Of a stretch of 64,000 nt of DNA, positions 8,839 to 18,328 are shown in pieces; the first letter of the stretch is position 1, and every line of letters starts with the position of its first letter. The notes under the pieces are model-generated. The model ran no database searches. It saw only the letters and a program-made list of their open reading frames with translations, and was not told the DNA's origin. The stretch comes from a virus, in the IMG/VR virus record IMGVR_UViG_3300018080_000149, positions 23,401 to 87,400 of that record, one strand, 5' to 3'. The position numbers and the translations under genes are program-made.

Positions 8839-9735
8839 CTACTCGCCCAGTCCGAACACCTTGAAGCAGTCTGTCAGCGAAGCTTCGCTGACAAGGAATG
8901 TGTAGAGGGCGGACTCAGCTTTTGTGAGCCTCCCCCCACGCGTACCGGAGATATTGACAAGTGCTGTTCCGATCTTGTGAAGCTCCCCGCTCTTGTCGAG
9001 CTTACCAAGGAGCTTAGCGTTTTGTTCCGAGAACGCGACGAGGTCTGCGTAGTCGCCTTCAACCTCTTCCTTCCTCACAGCGGCTCCTCCCTTTTGGTCG
9101 GTACCACCGATCTCGAAGCCTGAGCCGAGTGCCTTAGTGATGGCTGACGTAACGAGCCCTTCGACTCGCTCGATGATCTGATCCCGATCACTGTCATCAA
9201 GAATTGGGGCAAACCTGTCAGACGCCCCGTCCTCTTCGTGGACAATAGCCTTGACCAGCGCTTCTGCCGTTGTATCCGTGTTCTTCGGAGTCGGCGTCAG
9301 AGCGATGTTCATCACCTTGGCCTTTTTGATTGCGCCTTTAGGCCCCACCGCGAGTTTCTTTCCCTCGAGTGACAGCCCAAGAGAGCGGCCAGTACCCTTG
9401 AGAGATCTGCTGAGTTCCCAAACTTCTTTGGCGAAGCTGTGATCCTTCAGCAGTTCAAACTCAGTGTAAAGCCCCTTCCCGAGGGATTCGCCCCTGTCGC
9501 GAAGCTCTGCCACCTTTGGGATTCCGATGATCTTGTGACTCTGGTGGTTCCAGTTGATCCAGCCGCTCTTGAGCAGCGGGTCGACGTCCAAGCCTTCCTG
9601 GATAACTCGCTCGCCATCGGCGTCAAGGTTAGGCGTAGAGGCCCAACCAAACATCCTCATCTCGTTGCCTTCACCGGCTTTGAGGAAACCAACGTCGTCA
9701 AGCGTACACACCATGTCAAAGCGTTCTGAAGACAT
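8839..9735 (-). CDS. Prohead (capsid maturation) protease
   Basis: 298 residues from an ATG preceded by GAGG. Residues 30-45 (GWASTPNLDADGERV), the likely catalytic His in WNHQ (residue 64) and the Ser segment RSLGLSLEG (residues 117-125) follow the layout of herpesvirus/HK97-type prohead proteases (U9/U35). Such enzymes trim scaffold and capsid during head expansion. The tail after residue 150 is longer than usual and partly acidic, possibly an autocleaved linker. The start overlaps the end of the 1884-residue gene by 20 bases. Confidence 0.78.
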   Translation of the reverse strand: MSSERFDMVCTLDDVGFLKAGEGNEMRMFGWASTPNLDADGERVIQEGLDVDPLLKSGWINWNHQSHKIIGIPKVAELRDRGESLGKGLYTEFELLKDHSFAKEVWELSRSLKGTGRSLGLSLEGKKLAVGPKGAIKKAKVMNIALTPTPKNTDTTAEALVKAIVHEEDGASDRFAPILDDSDRDQIIERVEGLVTSAITKALGSGFEIGGTDQKGGAAVRKEEVEGDYADLVAFSEQNAKLLGKLDKSGELHKIGTALVNISGTRGGRLTKAESALYTFLVSEASLTDCFKVFGLGE

Positions 9736-12700
9736 GTATAATACCTCGTGGAGGCGCATCAACCGCGCCCAAGATGTGCGTTTGTGTAGAGAAAGCGAAC
9801 TTAGGTCGCCCGGCGGAGGTTACTACGTCGGGGTGTTTGTAGCTTGGTGACTCGGCAACTTTTTTCTGTTGACGAGTCTCGTCAGATGGTAGTGAGCCGC
9901 GATAGGCGCTTAGCGCTTCCCTGTATGCGTCTTGATAGCTGTCAAGGACCGCCTGTCTAGAACGTGGGATAGGCTTACCATCCGACTTCATCTTGTGCTG
10001 AGACTTTAGCTCCCTCACAAGGCGACTCCTGGCGTCAATGTAAGCCTGACGTACCTCTGATACATGTTCTGCTGTAGGCGGTATAGGTGTGTGAACAGCC
10101 TCACCGCCTTTCGGGGTATCGTACTTAGGCTTAGTCGGTATGCCCATACGCTTATAGGCTGACCACTCACGCGCTATAGCTTTCGCTGTCACTGGGTCAA
10201 TCGGCTTGACCTCGTTAGCACTTGGTTTATCCACGCTAACGGCGACGGCTCCTGTTCGAGCCTTCTTGGTCTTCGCCGGAGGACGAGCGCGACCTATACT
10301 AGTCGGCGGTTTGTCGTAACCAGCAACACGAGCTTGGTGAGACATTGATTGCGGAGGGGCCTCTGGAGGAATCTCCGACGGCGGTTTGAGAGTAACGGAC
10401 TCAGCCACATCACCATGGTAGTACCCATGATGTTCTTGCGGTATATGAATCGCCTCTGGCTTACCCTGAAGGGACGGTGGAACTGGCGGTTGTTTGGGCG
10501 CTGTGACCTTTACAACCTGCTCCTTGGGTGTTTTGTAAACAACAGTCTGCGACCCGTCTTTGTGGTCGACAACCTGAGGCTGACTCACCCTCGGCCTTCC
10601 AGTTTTCGGCAGAACTCTCGAAACCTCCTCGTAGTGTTCCTCGTATGTCTTACCTGAGTTTGAAGCAGTCTGACCACGGTACCTAGCCCCCCTCGCCGTA
10701 ACCCTGCCCTTTTTCTTCCGGGTGACAGTGTATATGTCATCCCGAAGAACGGGCTCTTTCGTCTTACTGTCGCGGATTACTTTGCCGTTTTCATCCCTGG
10801 CGTAAGCCTGAGAGACTGACGTCAAAGCGTGGAGGACATTACGAACTTCCGACCGTCTACTTGCTACACGGTCGGAGTTACGCGCCATGTTGTCGTGTAT
10901 AGCGCGTATGACGGAAAGGACTTGGTCAGTAGATATGAAACGAAGGAACGGATGGTGCATCTCAGCGCTGGCTATTATCTCAGGGTGGCCGGAAGGGTCT
11001 AGAGCTGATGACGGGTCTTTGGCCCCCATCGCCTGCTTGAAAGCCTGGTCAGCTTCATACATTATGATAGAGTGACTGTCAAACACAGCGTCAGTAGAGA
11101 TGTTGATATCGGCCAAAAACCGTGCGTACTCTTCGCCAAACCTAGACCCGTGAATGAGCCCATCCAATAGCGCCGAGTGAACCTTGACTGCGTCATACGA
11201 CCTAGCTTCTAGAACAGCGAGCTTGCCCTGTAGGGACTTCAGCTTCCGCTTGTTCTTAGTCTTGGAGATCTCGTCTTTGAGCGCGGCGATCTTATTCAGA
11301 TCAGCTTTGTCTTGCCCATACGAGCGGTTCATCCACTTCTCTAGCTCGTCAGCGCGGGGGTCCTTGCCAGCCTTTAGCTTCTCACTCCACCTGTCAAGAG
11401 AGCGTCGCAATTTCTTATTGAAGATAGGGAGATCGACCTCACGAGACCTCGCAACCGTACCACGAGGTTCTCTTTGGTGTTCTGTAATACCATGGCGGAA
11501 CTCCCTGAGACGCTGATTGAAAGCCTTTCGTGTGCGATCTTTCCAGTCAAGAAAGGCAATGACCTCCTTGTACCTGACCTTGGCTTCCGCCAGTGCCTTC
11601 TTGGCGTTTTTCTTCTTCTCGCCCTTTGTAACCTTGACGCGCTCCTTCAGCTTTTTGACGCGCTCTGCCCGAGACTTAGCCTCAGTCCGAGTGAAGTCCT
11701 GTTTGCGGGTGACATACCGAATCTCACCCGAGGGTTCGATTTCTTCGTCTACCACATACTTACTCTGACCAAGTGGCGGGCCGCTAATGAACAGCTCAGG
11801 AGCATCCTCTTTGAGGTCTTTGACAAGCTGGAGTGTCGGTTTGTCCTTATCGAAGTAACCTCGTGTCCTCACCAGGTCCTTCATGCGCCTGACGTCTTCT
11901 AGCGCCGCCTCAACCATGTCGTCTGTCAAGACGGAGTACATGGGTATCGTCTTTCCTCGTTTGCCGTCCTCGTCAACCAAGGTCGCGTCGTGAACCAAGG
12001 GCTGGCGCTCACCCGGTTGTTGTTTAGGCAACCCGGGGGGGAAGATGAACTCGGTCTTAGTACGCTCCAGAACCTTAGTACCGTCCTTAGCCACTCTGGT
12101 ACGTAGTCCATGTTTGCTTGGGGAGATCCTCTCCTCGTACTCGGCGCTGGTTCCAGGGTGGCGCGTTACAGTGACCTCAGCCGGAAGTTCGCCTGTCTCA
12201 AAAAAGACACGCGCCGCCTTGCGTAGGTCTGGATTGTCTAAGACCTCAGGTTTGAACACACTAGTTGTTCTACCGTACTTAGGCTCCGCTAGCTCTCGCC
12301 GCAAAGCTATGTGAAGCGCGGCGTCATAGTCAGCGCTCTTACCGATCCGCGACACGATGTCTTTGCTAAGGTATCGCGCCAGTAGCTTCCTGTTGGGGTT
12401 CCCCTCGGCGTCAACAGGGACACCAGGGAAGTTCAACATGCCCTCTGTGGCCATACTGGCTGGAGCCGCGTCTGGGTAGAACACCTCTGGGTTTGAGGAG
12501 CTGTAAGCTTCAGCGGCGGCTTTGCGTTCTTTCTTCAGCTTACGCTTCTTATTCTCCGCTGTGATCCGATGACGATCAATAGCCGACTCTTTCGCGCCTT
12601 CCTCTCGCATTCGGAGGATAGCGTTACCGACGGACATCTCGAACGGTGTGGTAGTAGAGCCCAGCTTCAGCTTACTACCAGACCAAGCTTCGATAGCTGC

Positions 12701-15370
12701 CTTAGCTCCAGGGTTGTCCTTGAGGTACTTGGATGTGATCTTTATCGGATCAACCAAGCCCTTCAGCCTTGACAGCTCTCTGCGACGCTCCTCGACCCTG
12801 TCATGTTCGTCATGGTAGTCTTGGTATGGGTCTATCGGGAGCCCCCGGAAGTACAACATATCAAGTATGCGAGCGTCCTCAGCGGTCAACACATACTGTT
12901 CACCGGGCCTCTGTCTTGACAGAGCCTCGAACAGCTCGCGACGAATATGTGCCGCTACTTCTAGCTTTTCTAGCTGGAGCGGTGACACAACAGAGCCGCC
13001 AGCGAACGTTGAATAAGCCCTATTGTTTGGCACAAGCTGGTCGAGGACAATAAGCTTACCGCTTTTATCCTCTTCGTACTTGACAGAGTCGGGCTCAACA
13101 CGAGGAACCTCTGAGCCGTTCTTGCGGCGATAGACACCATGGCGATCACGATAGAAGTCCAAGCGTGATAACTCGGACTTGTCTATACGTACGGCATCAC
13201 CTTCAGCGTCTCTAAGGGGCTCTCGCTTGAACGTACCGTCCCTATTACGAACCCACTCTTCGCGCAGGATAAGAGGCCCCTTAGGGTCATCCTTGATCTC
13301 ACCTGTCCAGTGGTCTCGAAAGCCGCGCCTGATGTTCTTCTTTGCATCTCTTTCGTAGGTACGAACGCGAACAGCGGACGCCCCAACTTGACCCATGGTC
13401 TTTGGACCGCCACGATATTGCAGGTTGTACCACTGTCTAGCGTCCGAGTACAACTTACCAACAGGCATTCGCCTTGTCTGATCGGCGGAGTCTTCCTCGT
13501 CGCCTGATTGTGACTCGTCGAATAGCTCTAGCTCCAAGCCTTTTGTAAGTTGCTCCTTGATCCACGCCATGACAGCGTTCGGGTCTTTCTCCCGGATGGA
13601 GGCGGGGACATACTCTAGGAATTGCCCCTCCATCGTCTTCGCTGTTTCCATCATGTCAGCGAGAGATGGCTCCTCGAATACTCCGCGTGCCGCTAGCCGT
13701 CGCTGTGTATCGGCCATCAACAAAGCTAGCTTCTTGAAGACCCCATACGAACCTGACGTGTACTGTCGAATTGTTAGACTTGCAAGCTTATCGTCACCCT
13801 CGTTCTCACCCTTGATATTGAGAGCCTCTAACTCTGCAAAGTCGGAAGCCCTATTAGTTACGTGGTTCATTAGGGCGAGTACAGGGTCGACACTGTAGTC
13901 TTTGTAGCGTTTCCTGCCAAGGTCTGGTCCGTAGGACACTAGCGCGTCCATCATACCAGTCATGGCCGCTCCCATGACACGCTCGAAGTCATGCTGCGTA
14001 ACACCTTGTATCTTGAGCGTCGTTCTAACGATGGGAACGATTGTATCCATAAAGCCACCAAGCCAAACCTTCTTTGCAAGGGTTGACCTGATGTCACCTT
14101 CTGGTAGAGATACAGCCGAGGGTATCGCGTTACCGTCACTGTCAAAGACAGCCATGCGAGCGCCCATCAACTCGGAGACAAGGGTGTCATACTCGACGGC
14201 TGTCAAGTAGCGCTTACCGCCAGGCCCCATCTTACCCATGAGGCTTTTGTCTGCCTTGTTGACTACACGCTTCCGCTGGCCCTTCGGCTGAATAGTAGTC
14301 CTGTGTACAGGAACTAGAAGCTCACCTGCTGCGACCTTACGCGACAAGGAGAACGCCTCACCACGGGCGGTCTCGGGTAGCGTCGGCTCCGACTTAGGCT
14401 CATCTGAAAACGGATGCTCTGTGACGTCCACAAGAGCGCCGTATGTTGACGGGTACATATCCGCCAACGTGTTCTTCATGTGCCAAGTTATGATACGCCT
14501 GATAGCGCGTCGTGTCGCTTCCCAGCGAGCCGTGTGATCGTCCTTCGATTCGTTGGGTCCAGGATTGGAAGACTGCTGGTCCTTCAAAAAGCCGAACATC
14601 TTGTTCCGCTCGGAAGCGAACTTAGCGTCTTCCTCAATGCGCCTGTTTATGATCTTTCTCAGATCATCGTCAGAAACATCTTCGCTGGGTAGTGACTGTA
14701 CGAGTTTCTCAACACGCCGGTTCAGCTTTGCGATAACAGCGGGGCTTACCGTAAGCCCGAGGCCATCAACGTCTTCAGAGCTGATCTTCGGTTTTAGCCT
14801 GCGCTTTTTCTTACCGCCGCCAATATCTTCCAGGACCTCTTCATAATGCTCCTCGATGGAGCGAATAGCGTCCTTCAGGTCAGACGCTTGTCCTTTCAGC
14901 TTGTCGAGGTTCTTAGTCGGCTTACCTACTTGCTTGGCTACTACGTTCTCCTCGGCGATCTCCTTCTGTACAGCTTGGAGGTCTTTTCTGACACGCGCCA
15001 AATCATGAGGCGCGTGACCGAGGTTAGCTAGCAAAGTCTCAGCGTGTATTCTAGCGTCGAGTCGTCGCTGTTCATTCGGGTTTAGGAACTTGTCTAAGTC
15101 CCCCTCACGGATGTAAACGATTGCGGGATATGACCGCTCATTCTCACCGCGCCCTACGATATGTAGCTTGTCTTTATCGTGGTCAGGACCGACGTACTCT
15201 AGCTCGTGCGGGTCAACCTCACCGGGTTTCTTGTACACCAGCTTGGTATGAGCCCGTACCTTTCCACTGCCAGACACGAACACGCGAACAGGAATCAATC
15301 CTGGGCGTGGTGGTCCTTTTCTGGCCTTCATAAGAGTGGGCTCACTCATCCGAAAGCAGTATACCTTCAC
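9716..15370 (-). CDS. Giant (1884-residue) probable virion or ejected protein
   Basis: A single uninterrupted frame from a GTG that follows GGAG at 6 bases. It is rich in charged residues and in predicted helices. Clear stretches include a helical N-terminal part (residues about 100-190), a segment at about 455-515 resembling sigma-70 region 2 (GMMDALVSYGPDLGRKRYKDY), several Lys/Arg-rich coils, and a Pro-rich disordered C-terminal 300 residues. It sits among head genes between the minor head protein and the prohead protease. Large proteins in this position are often packaged and injected with the genome. I know no close family, and the function is inferred from size and place. Confidence 0.6.
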   Translation of the reverse strand: MKVYCFRMSEPTLMKARKGPPRPGLIPVRVFVSGSGKVRAHTKLVYKKPGEVDPHELEYVGPDHDKDKLHIVGRGENERSYPAIVYIREGDLDKFLNPNEQRRLDARIHAETLLANLGHAPHDLARVRKDLQAVQKEIAEENVVAKQVGKPTKNLDKLKGQASDLKDAIRSIEEHYEEVLEDIGGGKKKRRLKPKISSEDVDGLGLTVSPAVIAKLNRRVEKLVQSLPSEDVSDDDLRKIINRRIEEDAKFASERNKMFGFLKDQQSSNPGPNESKDDHTARWEATRRAIRRIITWHMKNTLADMYPSTYGALVDVTEHPFSDEPKSEPTLPETARGEAFSLSRKVAAGELLVPVHRTTIQPKGQRKRVVNKADKSLMGKMGPGGKRYLTAVEYDTLVSELMGARMAVFDSDGNAIPSAVSLPEGDIRSTLAKKVWLGGFMDTIVPIVRTTLKIQGVTQHDFERVMGAAMTGMMDALVSYGPDLGRKRYKDYSVDPVLALMNHVTNRASDFAELEALNIKGENEGDDKLASLTIRQYTSGSYGVFKKLALLMADTQRRLAARGVFEEPSLADMMETAKTMEGQFLEYVPASIREKDPNAVMAWIKEQLTKGLELELFDESQSGDEEDSADQTRRMPVGKLYSDARQWYNLQYRGGPKTMGQVGASAVRVRTYERDAKKNIRRGFRDHWTGEIKDDPKGPLILREEWVRNRDGTFKREPLRDAEGDAVRIDKSELSRLDFYRDRHGVYRRKNGSEVPRVEPDSVKYEEDKSGKLIVLDQLVPNNRAYSTFAGGSVVSPLQLEKLEVAAHIRRELFEALSRQRPGEQYVLTAEDARILDMLYFRGLPIDPYQDYHDEHDRVEERRRELSRLKGLVDPIKITSKYLKDNPGAKAAIEAWSGSKLKLGSTTTPFEMSVGNAILRMREEGAKESAIDRHRITAENKKRKLKKERKAAAEAYSSSNPEVFYPDAAPASMATEGMLNFPGVPVDAEGNPNRKLLARYLSKDIVSRIGKSADYDAALHIALRRELAEPKYGRTTSVFKPEVLDNPDLRKAARVFFETGELPAEVTVTRHPGTSAEYEERISPSKHGLRTRVAKDGTKVLERTKTEFIFPPGLPKQQPGERQPLVHDATLVDEDGKRGKTIPMYSVLTDDMVEAALEDVRRMKDLVRTRGYFDKDKPTLQLVKDLKEDAPELFISGPPLGQSKYVVDEEIEPSGEIRYVTRKQDFTRTEAKSRAERVKKLKERVKVTKGEKKKNAKKALAEAKVRYKEVIAFLDWKDRTRKAFNQRLREFRHGITEHQREPRGTVARSREVDLPIFNKKLRRSLDRWSEKLKAGKDPRADELEKWMNRSYGQDKADLNKIAALKDEISKTKNKRKLKSLQGKLAVLEARSYDAVKVHSALLDGLIHGSRFGEEYARFLADINISTDAVFDSHSIIMYEADQAFKQAMGAKDPSSALDPSGHPEIIASAEMHHPFLRFISTDQVLSVIRAIHDNMARNSDRVASRRSEVRNVLHALTSVSQAYARDENGKVIRDSKTKEPVLRDDIYTVTRKKKGRVTARGARYRGQTASNSGKTYEEHYEEVSRVLPKTGRPRVSQPQVVDHKDGSQTVVYKTPKEQVVKVTAPKQPPVPPSLQGKPEAIHIPQEHHGYYHGDVAESVTLKPPSEIPPEAPPQSMSHQARVAGYDKPPTSIGRARPPAKTKKARTGAVAVSVDKPSANEVKPIDPVTAKAIAREWSAYKRMGIPTKPKYDTPKGGEAVHTPIPPTAEHVSEVRQAYIDARSRLVRELKSQHKMKSDGKPIPRSRQAVLDSYQDAYREALSAYRGSLPSDETRQQKKVAESPSYKHPDVVTSAGRPKFAFSTQTHILGAVDAPPRGIIHVFRTL

Positions 15371-15373
15371 ACC

Positions 15374-16294
15374 CTACTCCATCTTGACCCCTAACCCGCT
15401 CAACGGGTCATAGGTCACACGAGCTTTCTGCCCATACGGTATGATCGTATTTAGATCACCTAGATGCCCAAAGTCGACACCGCTTACCATCTGAAGGTCT
15501 GGGAACACAGCTTTGTAGTCATACAGTACATCAGACGCAAATGGTACGGAGCCGACAGCGAGGATACCATCGCTAATTGCCAGAGCCTCAACAACCTCAG
15601 TAAGAGCCGTAAGGTCCTCATACAGTGCGAGAGTACCGACAGCGTTGTTTGGATACGCGTCGTCAAACATAAGTACGCTGGGGTCTCTTTGGAGACGATC
15701 AACTAGCGCCTGTTTGACTCTGCGACTTGTTTGACGTAATGTACCTGGACAAACCGGGACAAGTTTGTACGTCTTAGGCTGTGGACGACCAAATCCGTTG
15801 ACAATCTCTGCGGAATGGAAAGTTACGTTAGAGTTGGGAACAGTAGCCTGAGTCAACAAGCCATACATGTCTCTCAACCCCTCAGCGTCCATTGCGCCAA
15901 AGTCTACAACGTTTGGCCCATGGTAACAGTTTCTATAGCCCCACAGCCAAGCCATAAGTGGGTACACGGATGCGTCGGAGAAACCCATCACCATTGGGTG
16001 GTCTAGTCTGCCGCCTCTTGTAATGAGCGTATCTCCACTGAAGTACCTTGTAGTTCTGGCAGCGCCCGTACCGCCATCAGCGAAGAGGATAACATCGTCC
16101 CCGTCACTTCGTTTGAGGATACTAAGGAACATACTGAAGAGTTCGTGCGGTCGGCCATCAAGCCAACGATGTTGGCTATCCACCTGGGAAACCTCCACAG
16201 GCTCCCCCTCTTCACACGAAAGCTGCACCGCCCTTAGCCCTCTACGGAACTTCCCAACATCAGGTCGTATGCTACCTGATATGATGTAGATCAT
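15374..16294 (-). CDS. S66 peptidase family protein (LD-carboxypeptidase/MccF-like)
   Basis: 306 residues with GGGAGGGG before the ATG. The S66 pattern is visible along the chain: start IISGS, HRWLDGRPHE (residues 42-51) in place of the family AG-D--R segment, FADGGTGA (71-78) in place of -RGGYG-, nucleophile motif MGFSDAS with Ser106, HGP at 125-127, and GH--D at 276-280 supplying the His. The acidic member of the triad seems to be Asp (LMFDDAY, about residue 207) rather than Glu. Family members cut the murein tetrapeptide LD bond or hydrolyse microcin-C-type aminoacyl nucleotides. Here it may be a lysis or remodelling enzyme, or an amidase linked to the nearby QueC cassette. Confidence 0.72.
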   Translation of the reverse strand: MIYIISGSIRPDVGKFRRGLRAVQLSCEEGEPVEVSQVDSQHRWLDGRPHELFSMFLSILKRSDGDDVILFADGGTGAARTTRYFSGDTLITRGGRLDHPMVMGFSDASVYPLMAWLWGYRNCYHGPNVVDFGAMDAEGLRDMYGLLTQATVPNSNVTFHSAEIVNGFGRPQPKTYKLVPVCPGTLRQTSRRVKQALVDRLQRDPSVLMFDDAYPNNAVGTLALYEDLTALTEVVEALAISDGILAVGSVPFASDVLYDYKAVFPDLQMVSGVDFGHLGDLNTIIPYGQKARVTYDPLSGLGVKME

Positions 16295-16314
16295 TCGGCC
16301 CCTCCCTGATTACC

Positions 16315-17532
16315 CTAGTTCATTATCACGGCTGGTTTCTTGCGTTTCTTACGATCTACCTTTGACTTGGACTGTTCCTTGTCCCGCTTCTCTTGTAGCT
16401 TCGCCAGTCGGCCCTCAGCGCTTTGCGCTTTCTTTTCCGCCGACTTCGCCCGCTTCTTAGCGGCTTCATGTCTAGCTTTGTGTTTCTTCGCGACAGAATT
16501 ATGCTTATCTGTCAGCGTGGCGTAGCGTTCCCGCTTCGCCTTGGCGCGTTCATGAGCCACCTCGTACCCTTTGGCTTTCGCCTTACCCTCAACGGTAGAA
16601 ACGTCCTGGGTCATCTGACCGCCACGCTCCATCTCAGCGCCAGCCGCCAAACTGCCTGTGGCCATTTGACCCATACTAGCAGCGGCTCGCTCCGTACCGG
16701 ATGTGACGTGTCGTAGACCAACCAGCAGAACAGAAGTGGCCTTGAAGCCGTGAGCTACGAGCCCGTTGACTCGGAACCGCCTACCGTCCTTGTGGCGCTC
16801 TACCTCGTGCCCTTCGACCGTTCCCTTAGTCCCCGGTTTCAACTTACGAAGACCACCAACGATCTTGTTGAGCGTCTTTTTATACGCCTCACTGGCTTTG
16901 ACTTGCTGTACCTTCTCTTTGACCTTTTCAACCCCAGCCTTGATGTCCTTCTCAGCATCGCCGACAGTGTACTTGGTTGTACGCTTGATGCCTTCTTTGA
17001 CCCTCTCGCCAAGGGGCTTTTTCTGTTCTTCTTTTTCCTTGCGACCAACAAGACGCTCCTGGTAGAATGTCTTACCGCCGCGTGTGACCTTGACCTTTTC
17101 ACGGTGCTTACCCAATTGTTGAGTGGCCATAGTAGCCCCATCAGGACCCTTCACAAATACATGAGCTTTACGACCAGTAATGAGCAAGTCAGACCGCGAA
17201 AGCTGTTCACCCTTCCTCACTACTTTCTCCGTTGACCATGTACACAAACAGTTAGGGTGCGGAAGTGGATACCGCCAACCGATAACTGTTTTGAGTCTCT
17301 GACGACGACCATCATGTTTTTGACACAGTGGGCAACAATTAGGATTGGCGTGAAACACAGCGTGAGTGTGGCCCAGTAAAGCCCCGTTATACAGGATACT
17401 ACGAATGATCGGATTGCGATCACGTATCACCGAAGGAGCCCAGTCTTTAGGGTCTTTTGTTTTCCCTATGCCGGGACGCCAGCCCTTCGGCCACTTGTGT
17501 TTGAAGGGCTTTCGCGAACGCTTTTTAGGCAT
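16315..17532 (-). CDS. Minor head protein (Mu gpF-like C-terminal motif)
   Basis: 405 residues. Residues about 65-97 contain CPLCQKHDGR, then PLPHPNCLC, the C-x2-C...HPNCxC signature of phage Mu F-type head morphogenesis proteins. Two long Lys/Glu-rich coiled coils follow (residues 160-210 and 320-400). There is also a short VKVTRGGKTFYQERLVG unit similar to one found twice in the 987-residue protein at 20.1-23.1 kb. Its own promoter (17547-17576) lies just upstream, so it probably opens the head-gene transcript. Confidence 0.6.
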   Translation of the reverse strand: MPKKRSRKPFKHKWPKGWRPGIGKTKDPKDWAPSVIRDRNPIIRSILYNGALLGHTHAVFHANPNCCPLCQKHDGRRQRLKTVIGWRYPLPHPNCLCTWSTEKVVRKGEQLSRSDLLITGRKAHVFVKGPDGATMATQQLGKHREKVKVTRGGKTFYQERLVGRKEKEEQKKPLGERVKEGIKRTTKYTVGDAEKDIKAGVEKVKEKVQQVKASEAYKKTLNKIVGGLRKLKPGTKGTVEGHEVERHKDGRRFRVNGLVAHGFKATSVLLVGLRHVTSGTERAAASMGQMATGSLAAGAEMERGGQMTQDVSTVEGKAKAKGYEVAHERAKAKRERYATLTDKHNSVAKKHKARHEAAKKRAKSAEKKAQSAEGRLAKLQEKRDKEQSKSKVDRKKRKKPAVIMN

Positions 17533-17546
17533 CCCCGTTACATCCT

Positions 17547-17576
17547 TTCCTATCCCTGAGGAACCCCCTCACGAAA
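17547..17576 (-). promoter_or_regulatory. Promoter P1 (18-base spacer family)
   Basis: Read on the minus strand: TTTCGT, 18 bases, TAGGAA. One of six sites sharing these boxes and the exact spacing. It lies 15 bases upstream of the minor head gene and should drive the head-gene run. Confidence 0.62.
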
Positions 17577-17604
17577 GAAATATCATATTTTTGCGATATT
17601 TCTT
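17575..17604 (-). promoter_or_regulatory. Stem-loop overlapping the -35 of promoter P1
   Basis: AAGAAATATC and GATATTTCTT form a perfect 10-bp stem with a 10-base AT-rich loop. It touches the -35 box of P1 and follows the stop of the second QueC gene. It could be an operator for P1 or a weak terminator for the QueC operon. Confidence 0.5.
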
Positions 17605-17623
17605 GTGGGTGATCTGACGAAGA

Positions 17624-18328
17624 TCACTTTTTCAGGGCGCGTTCCCGGAGTTGACACTCGAAACAGACCCCACACGGGGGCCAGAGGTCGCAACTATTTG
17701 TGGCTTCTATGTCCACCCCTAGCTCTCTGGCTAGGCCCATGACCTCTTCCTTGTAGAGAGTTGCCAGTGGAGGAAGGTCGAACAATGGGGCGTTTGGCCC
17801 CCACAGAACATCCCTCATCTCATTGAGCACGTTTAGGAACGATATTGACGTGTCCATCAGATCAGACGTCACACGTTCCAAAAGATCTTTTGGTTGCTTA
17901 TGGTGTCCTGTCCAAATCAGGTCGTAAAGCTCTGACGCGCCAAGGGCTCCCACAAGATTCCAGATCATCATATAAAGCCCAGGCACATACAGTTCCAGAA
18001 ACCTGTCGTCGCTGATACACATATCAGCCACGCCCTGCTTACGGCGCTTTACCTCCGCCTCATACAGAGCTTTATTGAACAGGTAGTATCTATCCCGTAT
18101 CTGCGAAGGTACTTCAGCCCGGAGGGCGAAGAACTCACAACCAAGGTTCGTCTTCAGGTGACGAACCACCACCTCTGCCTTGTGAGCGTGTACCGTACCA
18201 GTGTCGACATAGACCAAGCCGACGTTGTCATGGCCGTAGTCCCTTACGGCCAGGTGAGCGGCTACTGCTGAGTCTAGGCCGCCACTGACCGTCACGAGGA
18301 CCCTAATCCGGCCCTTCTGTTTCGTCAT
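17624..18328 (-). CDS. QueC-like PP-loop ATPase, second paralogue
   Basis: 234 residues. PP-loop motif SGGLDS (residues 15-20), VDTG (41-44) and a QueC-type zinc site (Cys213, 219, 222, 225: C-x5-CGVCFEC). QueC uses ATP to activate the carboxylate of 7-carboxy-7-deazaguanine, making first the amide and then the nitrile (preQ0). This copy differs strongly from the canonical QueC next to it, and its middle (residues 75-135, with Tyr-rich IRDRYYLFNKALYEAE) has no match in that gene. It starts within the upstream stop (ATGA), so the two are translated together. It may activate the same carboxylate but deliver it to another amine. That is inference; an ordinary duplicate is the alternative. Confidence 0.72.
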   Translation of the reverse strand: MTKQKGRIRVLVTVSGGLDSAVAAHLAVRDYGHDNVGLVYVDTGTVHAHKAEVVVRHLKTNLGCEFFALRAEVPSQIRDRYYLFNKALYEAEVKRRKQGVADMCISDDRFLELYVPGLYMMIWNLVGALGASELYDLIWTGHHKQPKDLLERVTSDLMDTSISFLNVLNEMRDVLWGPNAPLFDLPPLATLYKEEVMGLARELGVDIEATNSCDLWPPCGVCFECQLRERALKK

